A stretch of DNA of 64,000 bases from Lunularia cruciata. Lineage: Eukaryota; Streptophyta; Marchantiopsida; Lunulariales; Lunulariaceae. Where the stretch lies: contig OX419758.1 of NCBI GenBank assembly GCA_948567375.1, forward strand, positions 15,133,001 through 15,197,000. The letters run 5' to 3'. Shown here piece after piece: positions 43,065 through 54,440 of this stretch. The notes beneath the pieces are model-generated. The model was not told the DNA's origin, did no database searches, and saw only the letters and a program-made list of their open reading frames with translations. Position numbers and translations under genes: made by a program. The stretch's first letter is position 1. Every line of letters starts with the position of its first letter.

Positions 43065-43844
43065 TCTCTATTTTATTTGAGCCATTTATAAATCCCTGGT
43101 TACAACATGCGGGTTGAGAAGCCTTTGTTTCAAGTTTCTCAATTGGTAGGACATGTATTCCCTACTTTATCCATATCCAGTAATATTTCTACTCTTTTGC
43201 TGAAACAAATGATCAGTCAACAATAGTTCATGAATTCCAAGTAATTTAGATGACGCTAGAAGTAATACTTCTCAACCTATACCTATGTCTTAGCAAAGGA
43301 CAAATAGAAAGGTTAAATATCCATTGAGATATTTTCAAGTTGATGTGTTTTTAGCCCAACACCATGGTGTTGGGCTATCCAAGAATGAGGACAAAATTCT
43401 CTAGAGGAAGCAATACATCATGCAGATTGGGGTGCAAACCCTGGAACTTGAAGTTGTAGCACTACATCAACAACAAACATATGGGAGCTGGTGGACTTAC
43501 CTCCCGGTAAGAGCACAATTCATTGCAAGTGGATATTGAAAGCCAAGAAAATTTTAAACCAAATTTTTTTATATAGATCATATTAATAGTATTAAAAATT
43601 TTAATAATCATGTAAAATTAAATATATAGAAATTAATAATAATTTTATCAGAAAGAAAGTATTGGCCGGAGAAATAAATCTACAATAAATTCATACATAT
43701 CAACACGTTAAGAATTTCCCCAAAGATTTACCACCAAAAGATAAAGTTAAATATTTAATATCTTATCTAAAAGTCAAATTGATTGTTATTTTGTGAGAAA
43801 ATGATGGTGAAGTATCACGAACTAATACTACTGTCGGGTGCGCG

Positions 43845-44000
43845 GAAGAGTTAATCATTAATCAAAGATTACTTTTTGTTCGCCATTTCTCATGAGACAT
43901 CATTTTAAAAGTATAGTGAAGAGTGACTCGACATATTTGTGTAGCATTTTCTCTTCGAACATATATTCGAGCACGACATGTGTCCCGCCTTCCACGAGCG
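43845..44000 (+). repeat. Probable 3' LTR remnant of the copia element
   Basis: It shares the order 'gagttaat..ttaatca', 'agtgaagagtgactc', 'ttgtgtagc', 'atatattcgagc' and 'gtcccgc' with 40365-40580. It lacks the LINE insertion. It follows very AT-rich DNA at 43560-43800. Confidence 0.5.
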
Positions 44001-44072
44001 TCAATGTCCACGTAGGCGGATTGTGGTTCATGTACGCCTCCGTGGACCGAAATATAGCTACTTCCACGAGCG
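43989..44072 (+). repeat. Hairpin unit flanked by 12-bp direct repeats
   Basis: cttccacgagcg occurs at 43989-44000 and 44061-44072. The 60 bases between contain arms gtccacgtaggcg (44006-44018) and cgcctccgtggac (44035-44047), reverse complements with one mismatch. It looks like a very small insertion with its own target duplication. A similar stretch is at 25457-25500. Confidence 0.55.
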
Positions 44073-44110
44073 CGACTTGACACCAAAAAGCGTAAATGAT
44101 TACGGTCGAT

Positions 44111-45460
44111 GGTATTGCAGTCTGGACCTAGGATGACACAACTTCTTCTTTCAATCTTTCAAAATCTCCATGCAAACTTAGTAGATGTGTTCACTCGTAT
44201 GCTACCATTGTTTGGCTACCATTTGGGTTGAAGTAGCTACTACGAGTGAGGTTAGCAGTTCTGCCGGCCTGTTTATCAAAATCAAGTTGGTGGTACACTG
44301 TAGTGGACGTCAGGTTGGCAGTCGATGTACATATCTTAGCAGCTGGTGGAAACCTTCGCCCACGTGCTTTATAGGTAGAGAGCTGTATTAGTAAAGCAAG
44401 TACACTTGCTCATTACGTTTCCTAGTGCACATAAACTTGTACCTCTATTTGCACTTTTTCTTTCCCAAGGTGATCCCATCGTTCGTAGTCTTTCAAGAAC
44501 TACACTTTTCGAGGAACTAGAGGTCCGATCCGGTCAAGTTCTGCCTCTTTAAGCAAACCTGGTCTTACAAGATGGAACTCATACTGCCAATTGATAGGGC
44601 CCATCCAAAACAATATCCATTTTAAATTTCAAACAGTCTTTGTACACCAACTGCTGTCGCCAAAATTGTGGCCGAGTGCACAAAATACGTATTGCCATCT
44701 GTACCTACTGTATGTGTGTGGCTTCGTTCACCGCTGAATATAGAAGACTAAGGAACGTTTAATCTAATAAGCTTTTCTATCAGCTCACTGTTAGGCTTGT
44801 ACCGCCCGTTTCGTCCTTACCAAGATTTCTTTCTCAACCACCTGACCTTCCTACATGTTCTTGAGCGTGATGCAGTTCGGTCGCTGTATTCAGCAGCTGT
44901 GATTCAGAAGTGGAATAATCCCAACTAGCCGTGGAAGAGTTGTAGGTCAAAGAGGTAAAACCAGCGTTGTCACGCCCACCACACACGCCGACGTCGGGGA
45001 TCGTATAAATCTATTTGCCAATGGATACCAAGAAATCCAAACATTTACTCTAGAACTTGAAACCTCCACTGCTCGATGATCTCTGTTTCTGTAGTGATCT
45101 GTACTTGGACATCTCAAGATCACCAATACGTACTGAGGTCTTGACTTTGAACTCCAGATCTAGAAATGCTAGAACTTGCCACCGGGAGGTCGAGTGTTTG
45201 AAGAACAATTTAGCCCACTCATCGCACTGTTTTGCTTGCTGAGCTTTCCTTCTGCTACAGACCTCTGTCCAGATTTTCTTCCACAAATTTGTTGCTGAGA
45301 AATTCTCCCCCGAGACAATCTTGCAACTTATGCATCAGATTGGATTGGTGAAGGTGGATCTTGCCCTTGCAAGTTTCAGCCCCTCTGTAACTCGCGTTCA
45401 CTACGTAACTGCTTATTTCCGATAAATGTGCAAAATCTGCCCCGGGTCGTCTATACACGT
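44111..45460. other. Region downstream of the ABCG gene
   Basis: I see no other coding signal. The segment nearest 45460 is the 3' untranslated region of the ABCG gene. No clear AATAAA is seen on the minus strand. Confidence 0.4.
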
Positions 45461-48400
45461 CTATTTTCGGATACTTTTAGTGAAGTATTTGAGGATAATC
45501 CAGAACAAAACTCGGTAGCCAACGAAGAAAATAATCATGACGACAACGTTGAGCCACTGGTGCACTTTTCCTGCTGAAAATGATGACAGAACATTGTTGG
45601 AATCCATGTCATCGTACCAAATACCCTCTATCCTCCCAAATTCGTTATCCAACAACGACTCGAAGGGATATTTGAACAGTGACAGGTAATGTAGCCAGAT
45701 CCAGTACTTGGGGATGTTGTGTCTGCACAGAATATACACTTTTGCGTCAGATGATGGAAGAAAATTTTCTTTTGAGTGAGCAACATCAATAGCGTTTAAT
45801 AATCTTGACAAAGCAACACATGTTCTGTGCAAGGAGGTTAATGTACCTTTCAACGAAGAATCCAGAGAAGAGGAAGAAATAGGCGATACAGGCAGAGCAC
45901 AGGGAATTTCCAACAGTGAAATTGGGCACCAAACCGCTAACAAAGGACACGAAGGAATTGGCGACGATGAGGATCAGAAATATCACGAAAGTGAAGAAGA
46001 AGAACGCTCCAGGTTCTTCCACCATTCCCACCAGAAAGTAGCTAATCCCGGAGAAAACGACAGCTAGAATGGCCAAGAAAGGTATGATGACTATGGCGCC
46101 AGAGATGACATAAGTGCTTTCTCGATATCCCCCCCGGGAGGTTTCTCTTATAAAAATTTGACGCTCCTCGAGGAAGACACCCATTGCTTCCACAGATGTA
46201 AAGACCAGAAGAGCTAAAGTGAAGGAGATAAAAGAAGTTCGTTGCCTAACTCCTTTTTCGCTTATATCTGCCCGGAGGAAAAGCGTACCCATTGTGAGAG
46301 CAACGCACACCTGCTCGTGATTAGATACAGACACAGGAAAATGTCGAGGTTAGAATTGAGGCAAACTTCACCATTCCGACCACGAGTAGTGTGTAGTGCT
46401 CACGAAGCACTACACAGTAATATGTCGATAGATAAAAGTATGATGCTGTATATCTGGAAACTGGAGTTATAAGTTTGCAAAAAGCAGCACCAATTACGCT
46501 AAGTCGTACCATCAGTGCAATGCGAGAATAGAACAACTCTGGTGTGCGCATGATGTTTCTGAAGTTTCGGGAGGACAGCACGTAAATCTCTGAGAGAAAT
46601 GATGTTGCATATTCGGGTGCTCCGTCGGATGGGAAGGTCGCATCTTCAGGCTTACGAATATCTTGTTCTATCTCCTCTGCTGTTTTATTAACCAGCTGTA
46701 ACACATCATCACAGCCGAATTAGGGTCACCGCAATAATCGTTATCTTGATTATATGTGTCGAATCATGTGTTCGACTCAACTGGGATCCGTAATTGGAAA
46801 GAAGACAGACAACCTTTTTCCTGTTGAAAGGCACTTCGTACTTACTTGAAGATTGATAAGTGGCTCCAGTCCGTCAGGTGAACTTTGATATTCCTCTATC
46901 GTGTCCAGTGCATATTCGATCACATTTACCTAATAAGACACAGAAGTTCAGGATACTTAGTTGGCAAAATGCGTATGTCAGTTTTACCGTCAGGGTCAGT
47001 TGAGCACAAGCCTTCATTTTGATCAAGAAATCTGGACTAAAGAGCATGGCATGTGCTTATTGCAACTTACGGATTCTGGCATGGAGCGACCTAAAGTCTC
47101 AAAGTGCTGTTTAATTCCTGCATGAAAACCATGAAATATGACATTTCCACGGCCAAGTACAAGCACCCTGTTGATTGTTTCCAGAATACGGTAGCTCGGC
47201 TGATGAATTGTGAGAACTACCGTCCGCCTTCCTGATTTAGCCATCTTTTGCAGGTTTTGCATGACATTCAACGCAGAAGTACTATCAAGACCTGACGTTG
47301 GCTCATCAAGAAATAGTACTGGTGGATCGTGGATTAAGTCAGCTCCTATAGAAACTCGCCTTCTCTCTCCACCTGAAACTCCTCGAATCTGTAGCACATA
47401 CACCACAGTAAATCTCGGACGATCAGTTTGTTATCCATGACGATAGTTCGTTTCTACTACCATTCTGAACGTAGGAGAGATCGATGCTCCTCGCAATCAT
47501 GTGGAAACTTCCGTATGATTTAGGACTCTGGGTTCTATTTCGCCATGTTGCAACAAGTGCTTCTTCATCTTTACAACAATGGAAGGCCAGCCAAGTATAT
47601 TATCTCCTGGATCATGTCTAGTAGGCATCACACGCACGGGAACTCTCCCGCAAAATGGATGCCTGCGCTTCTAGGCATTTGATTTTTGATTCAGAGAAAT
47701 AACGGTCAACGATTAAGTTTTGCAGTCCTGAGGACGAGGAGGTTCAGCTTCCTGCATATCTGAATGATAGAGCAATTTCATTCTCTAGCAAAATGTTTAA
47801 GAAACAGAGAAGTGGACGATAAGTGTTCACTCGACAACACAATCGCCTGGGTTGTCCATCTCATCACAAACCTTGTCATTTCCGACGCGAGTGTCTGCAC
47901 AATTCTTCAGTCCGAGCTGGCTAATCATGTTCTCCACGCGGGTTTTCTTCTCAGAAAGGGCCATGTCACCTGGAAGCCTGAGCAGCGCACTGTATAGAAG
48001 AGTTTCTCGAACGGACAGCATGGGGAAGAGTGCATCGTCCTGCATAACATACCCTGAAATGCGTTTGAACGATTCATCGATCGTTTCTCCGTTTGCATAC
48101 ACGGCGCCATCTATGCTTTTCAGAGAAATTCGCCCCGCAAGTGCGTCTAGAAAAGTTGTCTTTCCTGATCCAGACGGTCCAACGACAGCCAGAATTTGCC
48201 CGTGAAAAGCCTCTGCAGAGATGTTGTTCAACAGGGTTTTCCGAATTGTTCCGTCGACCTTGGTTGTGACATTCACCTGCATTGAGTATGAACCGCCATG
48301 CAATCATCCACCAATTACGGACATGCAGCTACTAAACGATGATAGCGTATATTATCCACAAAGTCCAGAACATTATGCATCTTGATAACTCGGAAAAGCG

Positions 48401-48920
48401 CGTTGGCCATGGAAAATTCCTAACAACAGGGGCCACAATCAATGTCGAGCTGCATGGCGTCAGATAGTACCAAATCAGTTCAGTGGCAAGTAACAGAGAC
48501 TCGTGATTTCCAGGTTATTAAGAGGATTAGAGTACTACAGCTACTTACCTTGTAGGACAAATTCCTTACGAACAGATCGTAGTATGGTATACCATCGAGA
48601 TCCATACCATTGGCGATCATGTCCAGTGCTGATACCGAGTTTTGGCTGCCAAACTTTCCTAAGATCTGGCTTGATTTGCGCGAGTGACCGAATGACCTCC
48701 TCAAAGAAAATGTATTGATGCTGCGAGAATGTCTCAGTTGAGACAAATCCAACTCGCCGGGATCGCCAGTCTCTACCATTCTAGAGCTGAAGCTAAGGCC
48801 ACTTCGGCTACTTCGGCTGCTTCGTCCGACACGCTTGTCGTAGAAAAGAATTGCACCATTAATGGAAGAGTTGCTCCGTTCGAGACCCGGATCCAGCACA
48901 GGTATTTGTGGATCTTCCAT
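45461..48920 (-). CDS. ABCG-family half-size ABC transporter, seven exons, intact
   Basis: Exons (minus) are 48920-48549, 48276-47872, 47388-47071, 46929-46846, 46695-46510, 46310-45847 and 45722-45461. All introns (124-483 bp) begin GT and end AG, phases agree, and the sum is 2091 nt, or 696 residues. The nucleotide-binding domain comes first: Walker A GPSGSGKTT (about 157-165), Q-loop MQDD, signature VSGGERRR (263-270), Walker B VLFLDEP (283-289) and His-loop TIHQPS (H321). Six hydrophobic segments follow (from VCVALTMGTLFL at 456 to VVVMIIFFVGYRVLFW), with the conserved IPKYWIWLHYLSLFKYPFE loop. This NBD-TMD order and size is the plant WBC/ABCG half-transporter, closest in motif style to the group with ABCG1/2/6/16/20. 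Such proteins dimerise in the plasma membrane and export lipids or hormones. The substrate cannot be read from sequence. The N-terminus has an Arg/Ser-rich stretch (GRSSRSSRSGLSFSSR), a possible phosphorylation region. The start has A at -3. Confidence 0.95.
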
Positions 48921-50153
48921 TTTGAATTTCCAAGCTCAGCGGCTCGTCTATCCTTGCTGAACTTTCGGAGAAGTACCCAGCTGTGCCAAACCTGAATTCG
49001 GTTCTGAAGCTCCACCGGTATACCCTCAGGGTCTCGCCAGGAAAATATATGAGTTGGAGTTGGAAAAGAACAATGAACTCAAAGTCGGAGTGTCTGAAGA
49101 TGCAGCCGAGGGCAGACGTACCGAGCGTGCAAAATATTGAGAACAAAATTAGCTCTCATGGACATGAAACTTGCTTTGAATACCTCGATTTTGTAGCGAA
49201 TAATCTCCACTACAACTTTGCGCATACATGGCAGTTGCAGAATTCCAAATTCCTGATGAAGTGGTCGATAAAGCTCTCTATGTAGGTGAGTCAACTTTGA
49301 AATCCACTCAACCTCGAGATGAATATGAGAAATCAGCTTGATTAGCTCGATAGAATTCCCCACCAGAACATGCAGAATTGCTATGCTATGTGAAGATAAT
49401 TCTATTATCTTTATTCAGATCAGATCTATGACGTGTTCCATAAATAGGAATCTCTCGATACAAGGGTTGAGAGATGTTGTCTTTTAAAGTTGGAAAAACA
49501 CTTTCTGAGGGTGCTTTGGCGAGTTGAAGAAACAAACCCATGTCCGAACAGAAAGAAGGTTCTTGACTCGAAAGGTGCTTGATCATTCCAGAGTAAATTT
49601 TAAGGCAGAATGGTCAGCATCTTGACTTTCGAAGTCGAGATAAAACTTCTTTCAGCTTATTCTTAATTAGCTGATAGCTGGTGTTCTATGCGAGATAAAG
49701 AGAGATGCTTCGGCCGGCATCAATAGAAACAAAATTCAATAGAAATATAACTAGTTTTGATTGCTAAATTCAAGGTCCCACGCTGAGGTCAAGATAGGTC
49801 AAATATTCAACTTGTAGTTTTTTCTGTAAAGAACAATGAGCGATGTCAGCTGGATTACCGTATGCTTAGTACCATCAAATAAGTATCTCCAAGTACTTAT
49901 GTCTAGAAGTATCATCTACTTTACAGTCGGCATTGCGTTCATCGAATTTCTAACTTTTATACAACTTTGGCATGAGCCATCCTCTACAACAGAAAAATTC
50001 AGCTTTGAAATATGTGCCCGTTACTACTTGCTAAATAACACGCTTGGAAGATTATTCCAAAGTTTGTTCAGATCTTACAAGATACGTAGCCCAAGTTCAG
50101 ATAGAAAGATGGTTGTATTACCTGCCCGTTGTAGTCCGAGCCGATATAATTGA
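48921..50153. other. Region upstream of the ABCG gene
   Basis: The promoter and 5' leader of the transporter should lie here, but I find no convincing TATA box. Short frames have no recognisable domains. Confidence 0.4.
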
Positions 50154-50330
50154 TTTCAAGGATAGTCACCGCACCTTGCATAATGTGGTGTAAGCAAACC
50201 CTATACGGGCACAGTCCTTAGACAACGAGTGCGAGCGGATCTAGTCACTTTCAAGGATGGTCACTACACCTTGTATAATGTGGTGTTGGCGAACACATGG
50301 GCAGAGTCCTTGACAAGGGCAAGCATTCAG
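50154..50330 (+). repeat. 95-bp tandem duplication
   Basis: tttcaaggatagtcac (50154) and tttcaaggatggtcac (50249) start two copies. Both continue with caccttg.ataatgtggtgt and a 'gggca.agtcctt.gacaa' segment, at a period of 95. The origin is unknown. Confidence 0.8.
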
Positions 50331-53300
50331 GCGTGAGCATCAAAGACCGTCACATCTAGGAGTAAGAACCACTACACACCTTGGCTATCCTAGGATACCT
50401 TTGTTCTTTGGACTGATTAAATTTTTGGGTGTTTACATCACCATTTTGACAATCTCCTTAGGGATGCAGCATGCAGTTCTTTGCTAAGGAGAGTGGCACT
50501 GGCTGCCTCTCCCGCCCATACTCACGTCTTATTACCAAGAGCAGGTATCATTCAGCGAGTATCATTCACTTTGCAGAGCGCTCAAGCATTGGATCTTCGT
50601 CCACAAGAGGCTACAGTGGGTACATCGAATATGACTAGAGTACTTCCTCCCCACTTACCAAACATACCATTGGAGTACCTTTAGCACACAGATCAGGAAT
50701 AAACCTTCTCTCCTCTGTTACTTTGGTGCTTGTTGTTGGGATGCTTTTTCATGAGGGTCCCTCAGGACACTACTTGTTTGTGTCTTTGGGCTAGGTCTTT
50801 GGGGACTTTTGTGCTTTGTGCTCTTCTCTCTTGTTGCACTTGTTTGTGCCTTGTACTCTTATCTCTTTTCTTACGGGATATATATTTTCTTACGGGATAT
50901 ATATTGTGAAAAAACGTTCATGCTTTGCAATCAGATTGTCGAGCATACACATTAAGTAAACCTATAGTGCGTAATATGAGCATGGGCAATAATACTGAGG
51001 TTCCATTGAGACAGAAAATGGCCCAATAATCCGTGCGTCCTTATGGCAAATATTCCTGCTCATCTTCACATGTTCAATAACATCGCTTTCTATGTACACG
51101 CATCATTCAATCAGAGACCATTTCTCTGCAGAAAATTCGTCTACAGGTCGAAATCTTTTAAGCATTCTCTCTTTTCAGTTTGACGTTGAACCCATTTTCT
51201 TTCTTCATACGAACACCTGAAAGTCCAACTTATCGAGGTGGACTACAGGCCGAAAGAGACGACAAGAAGACGAAGAAAGCCAAATAACGTTCACACACGA
51301 AGGCAGACTAAAGATCGGAATTTTAGTTGACTTTATATGTGGAGATTAATCAATTTATTTCTCTTGTATTTTCAAATTAATACTTTGATATCTTGTATTG
51401 AATTATATTTAAATTGATGGGGAGAAAGACGTGGATCAGTGTCTGGAATTTATAGACTGGACCCTATATACTCTTTCCAACCAAGCATAACACTGCTTGA
51501 TAATGAAAACTAGGTCCGGCCAGGGCATAAGGGGCTAAACCTTCCTTCGCTTTTAAATTACTGACACATGCTTGATAAGCTGCAAAGGCTTTATAACCGA
51601 TGCCTCACCCTATCAGCTAGAGGGTTACATTTGCCCTGCGATAGCTAGACACTTTCAGAATCTGAATCAGAATCCCTTCCGCCTGGACATTCCTTTGTGC
51701 TCAAAAGAAAGCAACGTCTAATATGACAGGAAGATCAAAATAAGATGCTGTACTCCAAAAAGTCTTACTAGCTCGTCTCTTGAGTTTGTTTGTCACAGCT
51801 CAGGCATCAACCAAATTCTCTATCAGAATTTGTTTAGTACTTTCTGCATAAAACGAGGCAAGCTTCTAGAAGCTCATGTTACCCACAAATAATTGTCTGT
51901 CTCACTACAAACCTCCTATCTCCCACCTCATGGGACGCGTAGCCCAGATTTCTGAAGATCAATTCCCTTGTATTGTCGTTGGTTGCAGTCCCCCTAAGCA
52001 GGACCTAACGCAAACCTCCCGGTGCAGTTCCAGAAGCAATCCACAACGAATACACCGGAATCTGGATCACGAAAAGACTGCTTACGCTAACGTCACGTTT
52101 CTGCGACTTCAGTCGCGAGTGCAGCACCCCGTTAGGTGAATCGAGCATCGTCACTTTACCTACTTGACAAATATAGCGTTAGTTGAAGTGCCTCTATACT
52201 AGTGTTGGTTTCGAGCTCTTAGTATGAAAATCAGATACAGTTGAACGGCCTTTAGAAGGCTGGTAACCTTGCAGCGGTGCCAAGAAGTGACCCTGTAATT
52301 GCCACGGCAGCACTTCAACTAGTGTTCGTTGAACTGCCTCCATTATATGGAACACTTCAACTGGCGGTGGGTTGGGCTTAGGATGGTTCGAGATTCGTCC
52401 TATAGCGGGTTGCGGCTAGGTTTGTGACCACAGATGCATATCCTTTTGGAGATCCATATCCTTCAAAAAGGAAATGCGGAGTGCTTTTGTTCTGCTTGGA
52501 ACGTTCCGGTTCAATCACACAATCATGTAACACTAGAATTGAAATGCTTCACAGATCGACAAAGCTTATAAGTTATTTTATCACATAATTGTTAACACTT
52601 CTTGTTCCAATTCACTTACGATTTCAGGTCAGGTCTTTGGAACAAAAACTTTTCAGAGAGAGAGTTGTCAAAAAGGTTTGACAACGTTCGACAGCACCTA
52701 TATCTGAAGTTTGATTCATTCAATTGCTTAGGTGAGGCATGTGCTGGGCATGAATGGTGGTTGTGGGAGGAGAAGAACGCATCGACGTTTTGCATCACTC
52801 GCCTAGTATTGTTCCTAAAATTGCTGCTTTCCGGAACCAGTTTATATAGAGGCGGCATAGTAGCACCAATTGAAGGTGTATGAGAGTAGGCCTCCGAGAA
52901 CAAAGTTTACGTTTGCTATGTTTCTTTTGAGTTTAATAGCAGAAGATATTTTTTCCCAGAAAGGAAAACCTGAGACTTCTGAGTAACTCAAATATATACT
53001 TTCGAAGGATAAACTTAATGTAATTTCGTCTTAAGTTGCTGCTGTAGCTAAGCTCAACGCAAATATACCTTTGATCGTTCCTCACATGGGTCTGGTGGTA
53101 TTTTGCTTTCTCGTTGCGGAGAGAAGAATAAGAGAAAAGAAAATTGTCATTCTTGTTATTATAGTAATAATTGTATTCCAGTCAGTCTATATATAAAGTA
53201 ATGAAATAAAGAATCCGTGGTAAACAACCAGGTTCCACATTCAAGACTGACTTTGAGTCTGACAGCAACCCAAAAAAGATAGTCATAATTATCAAATAGA

Positions 53301-53396
53301 AATAAGCATGCATAAATCTGCATACAAGGGATTAATATGATCTTAATAAAATATAACCTCGAGAGAGAAGCTCGAATTGGTATGGTTAGCAACTGT
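50331..53396. other. Intergenic region, no gene supported
   Basis: A T/G-rich stretch at 50690-50920 contains a tandem pair of about 20 bp (ttttcttacgggatatatat, about 50866-50905). It looks like transposon untranslated sequence. Frames at 50481-50684, 51876-52139 and 52602-52883 have no family resemblance. Confidence 0.4.
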
Positions 53397-53895
53397 ACGA
53401 AATGTTATAGAAATCCTGGGAATGAGTGTGGAAAATTGGAATTAACCCTTACATGTTCTGTGTCAGCGAAGTCTCTCAACACTATAAAACACAATAAGGG
53501 AAAAAACACTCACAACTTTGTCACTATCGGGTAAAATTTGTCGAGATAACTGGATATCACGAAATTTCATGGAAATCCCGAGAATGAGTGCAAAAATAGA
53601 ATAAACCTTCATAGTATAAGTCTTTTTTACACTACAAACCGCAATAAGGAAAACACATTCACAACTTTGTCAATGTCTTGTGAAATTTGACGGGATAACT
53701 GGATACCAAAAATTCTATGAAAGTCCTAGAAACGAGTGTCGGGAAACTATAGTTAACCTTTACATGTTGTATGTCAGCATAAGTCTTTCAACACTACAAA
53801 ACAAAGGAAAATAACAACTTACGAAATTTGTCGAGATAACTGGATACAATGACTTTGTCACTGCCTTGTGAAACTGTCGAGATAACTGGATTCAA
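53397..53895 (+). repeat. Minisatellite-like array, unit about 141-162 bp
   Basis: Units recur with landmarks 'gataactggata', 'gaaatcc.gagaatgagtg', 'aacctttacatgtt.tatgtcag', 'tctttcaacactacaaa' and 'cacaactttgtcactg'. The gataactgg landmark is at 53545, 53694, 53835 and 53881. The first full unit starts at 53397 and the second at 53559. The last copies are shortened. Confidence 0.8.
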
Positions 53896-54110
53896 TGCCA
53901 ATATCTCCCATCCTGACTTCTGTCTTTTTGCTTATAACTAAAACAGGGAGAATTTTGCATTTAGTTTACGTGTTCTGTATAAGGCTCTATGTATTTAGTA
54001 CGCAAAGACTCGGATGTTATCTAAACCTTGTCAATGACTGCCCGCTCCGATATCGCCTGGTGATAAATTAATTTGTCCCCCCTTCTTAGTATGTCCATTT
54101 CGGTTGTCTA

Positions 54111-54440
54111 CCAAGAATAGAGAGGCGGCCGCATAGGAAAAACGAAGGATGGGAAGACCCCATCAAGCCGAACAAAGGAGAGATAAAAAGGTAACATGGA
54201 GCTAAGCCCCAATAGAGTCTATATGAGAAATATGCTTAACCATATCTAAGATATCCGAGCTATGCAAGTCATATGGTCTACACACAATTGGAATATCGAA
54301 AAAATATCATCTAATGTGATTGTTCTCTTATGAATTGCACCGGCCCGGTACTCTTTAATTATGGATTGCATCTGCCACGATACTCTTCAAAGCATTGGAC
54401 ACATGCTGTCTATCACAGTGACGAAGTCTTTTCATCACAC
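54111..54440 (-). repeat. LINE 3'-end fragment, longest copy
   Basis: The minus strand matches 23760-24000 over a long stretch: 'ggtgcaattcataagagaa.aatcacattaga', 'acttgcatagctcggatatcttag', 'tttctcatatagactctattgggg', 'ggcttgatggggtcttccca' and 'atgcggccgcc'. It extends upstream (to about 54440) into sequence matching 'gatagcatgtgtccattgct' of the LINE coding end, so it shows the small copies belong to that LINE. Confidence 0.8.

Larger units (their letters stand above)
40300..44110 (+). mobile_element. Decayed Ty1/copia retrotransposon
   Basis: Copia landmarks occur in order: a gag start (YFVWKYRMSAFLKSKEL, 40895-40950), QANQVMHDISLCV, the pre-integrase block (GHMNLLRLKEL, about 42195-42230), CESCQFSKQARQ of the integrase finger (about 42345-42380), and the first RT block (WELVDLPPGKSTIHCKWI, about 43485-43535). 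Most of RT and all of RNase H are gone. Flanks 40345-40600 and 43845-43990 share 'agagtgactc.ac..ttgtgta' and 'atatattcgagc...gt.tcccgc' and are probably the two LTRs. Confidence 0.75.

Noticed and set aside
50481-50684. 67-codon frame MLRRVALAASPAHTHV...
   Set aside because: It has no recognisable family and lies between repeats; probably chance or transposon debris.
53397-53895. CRISPR-like array
   Set aside because: Units are over 140 bp with no constant repeat and unique spacer pattern, and this is eukaryotic DNA. It is an ordinary tandem repeat.
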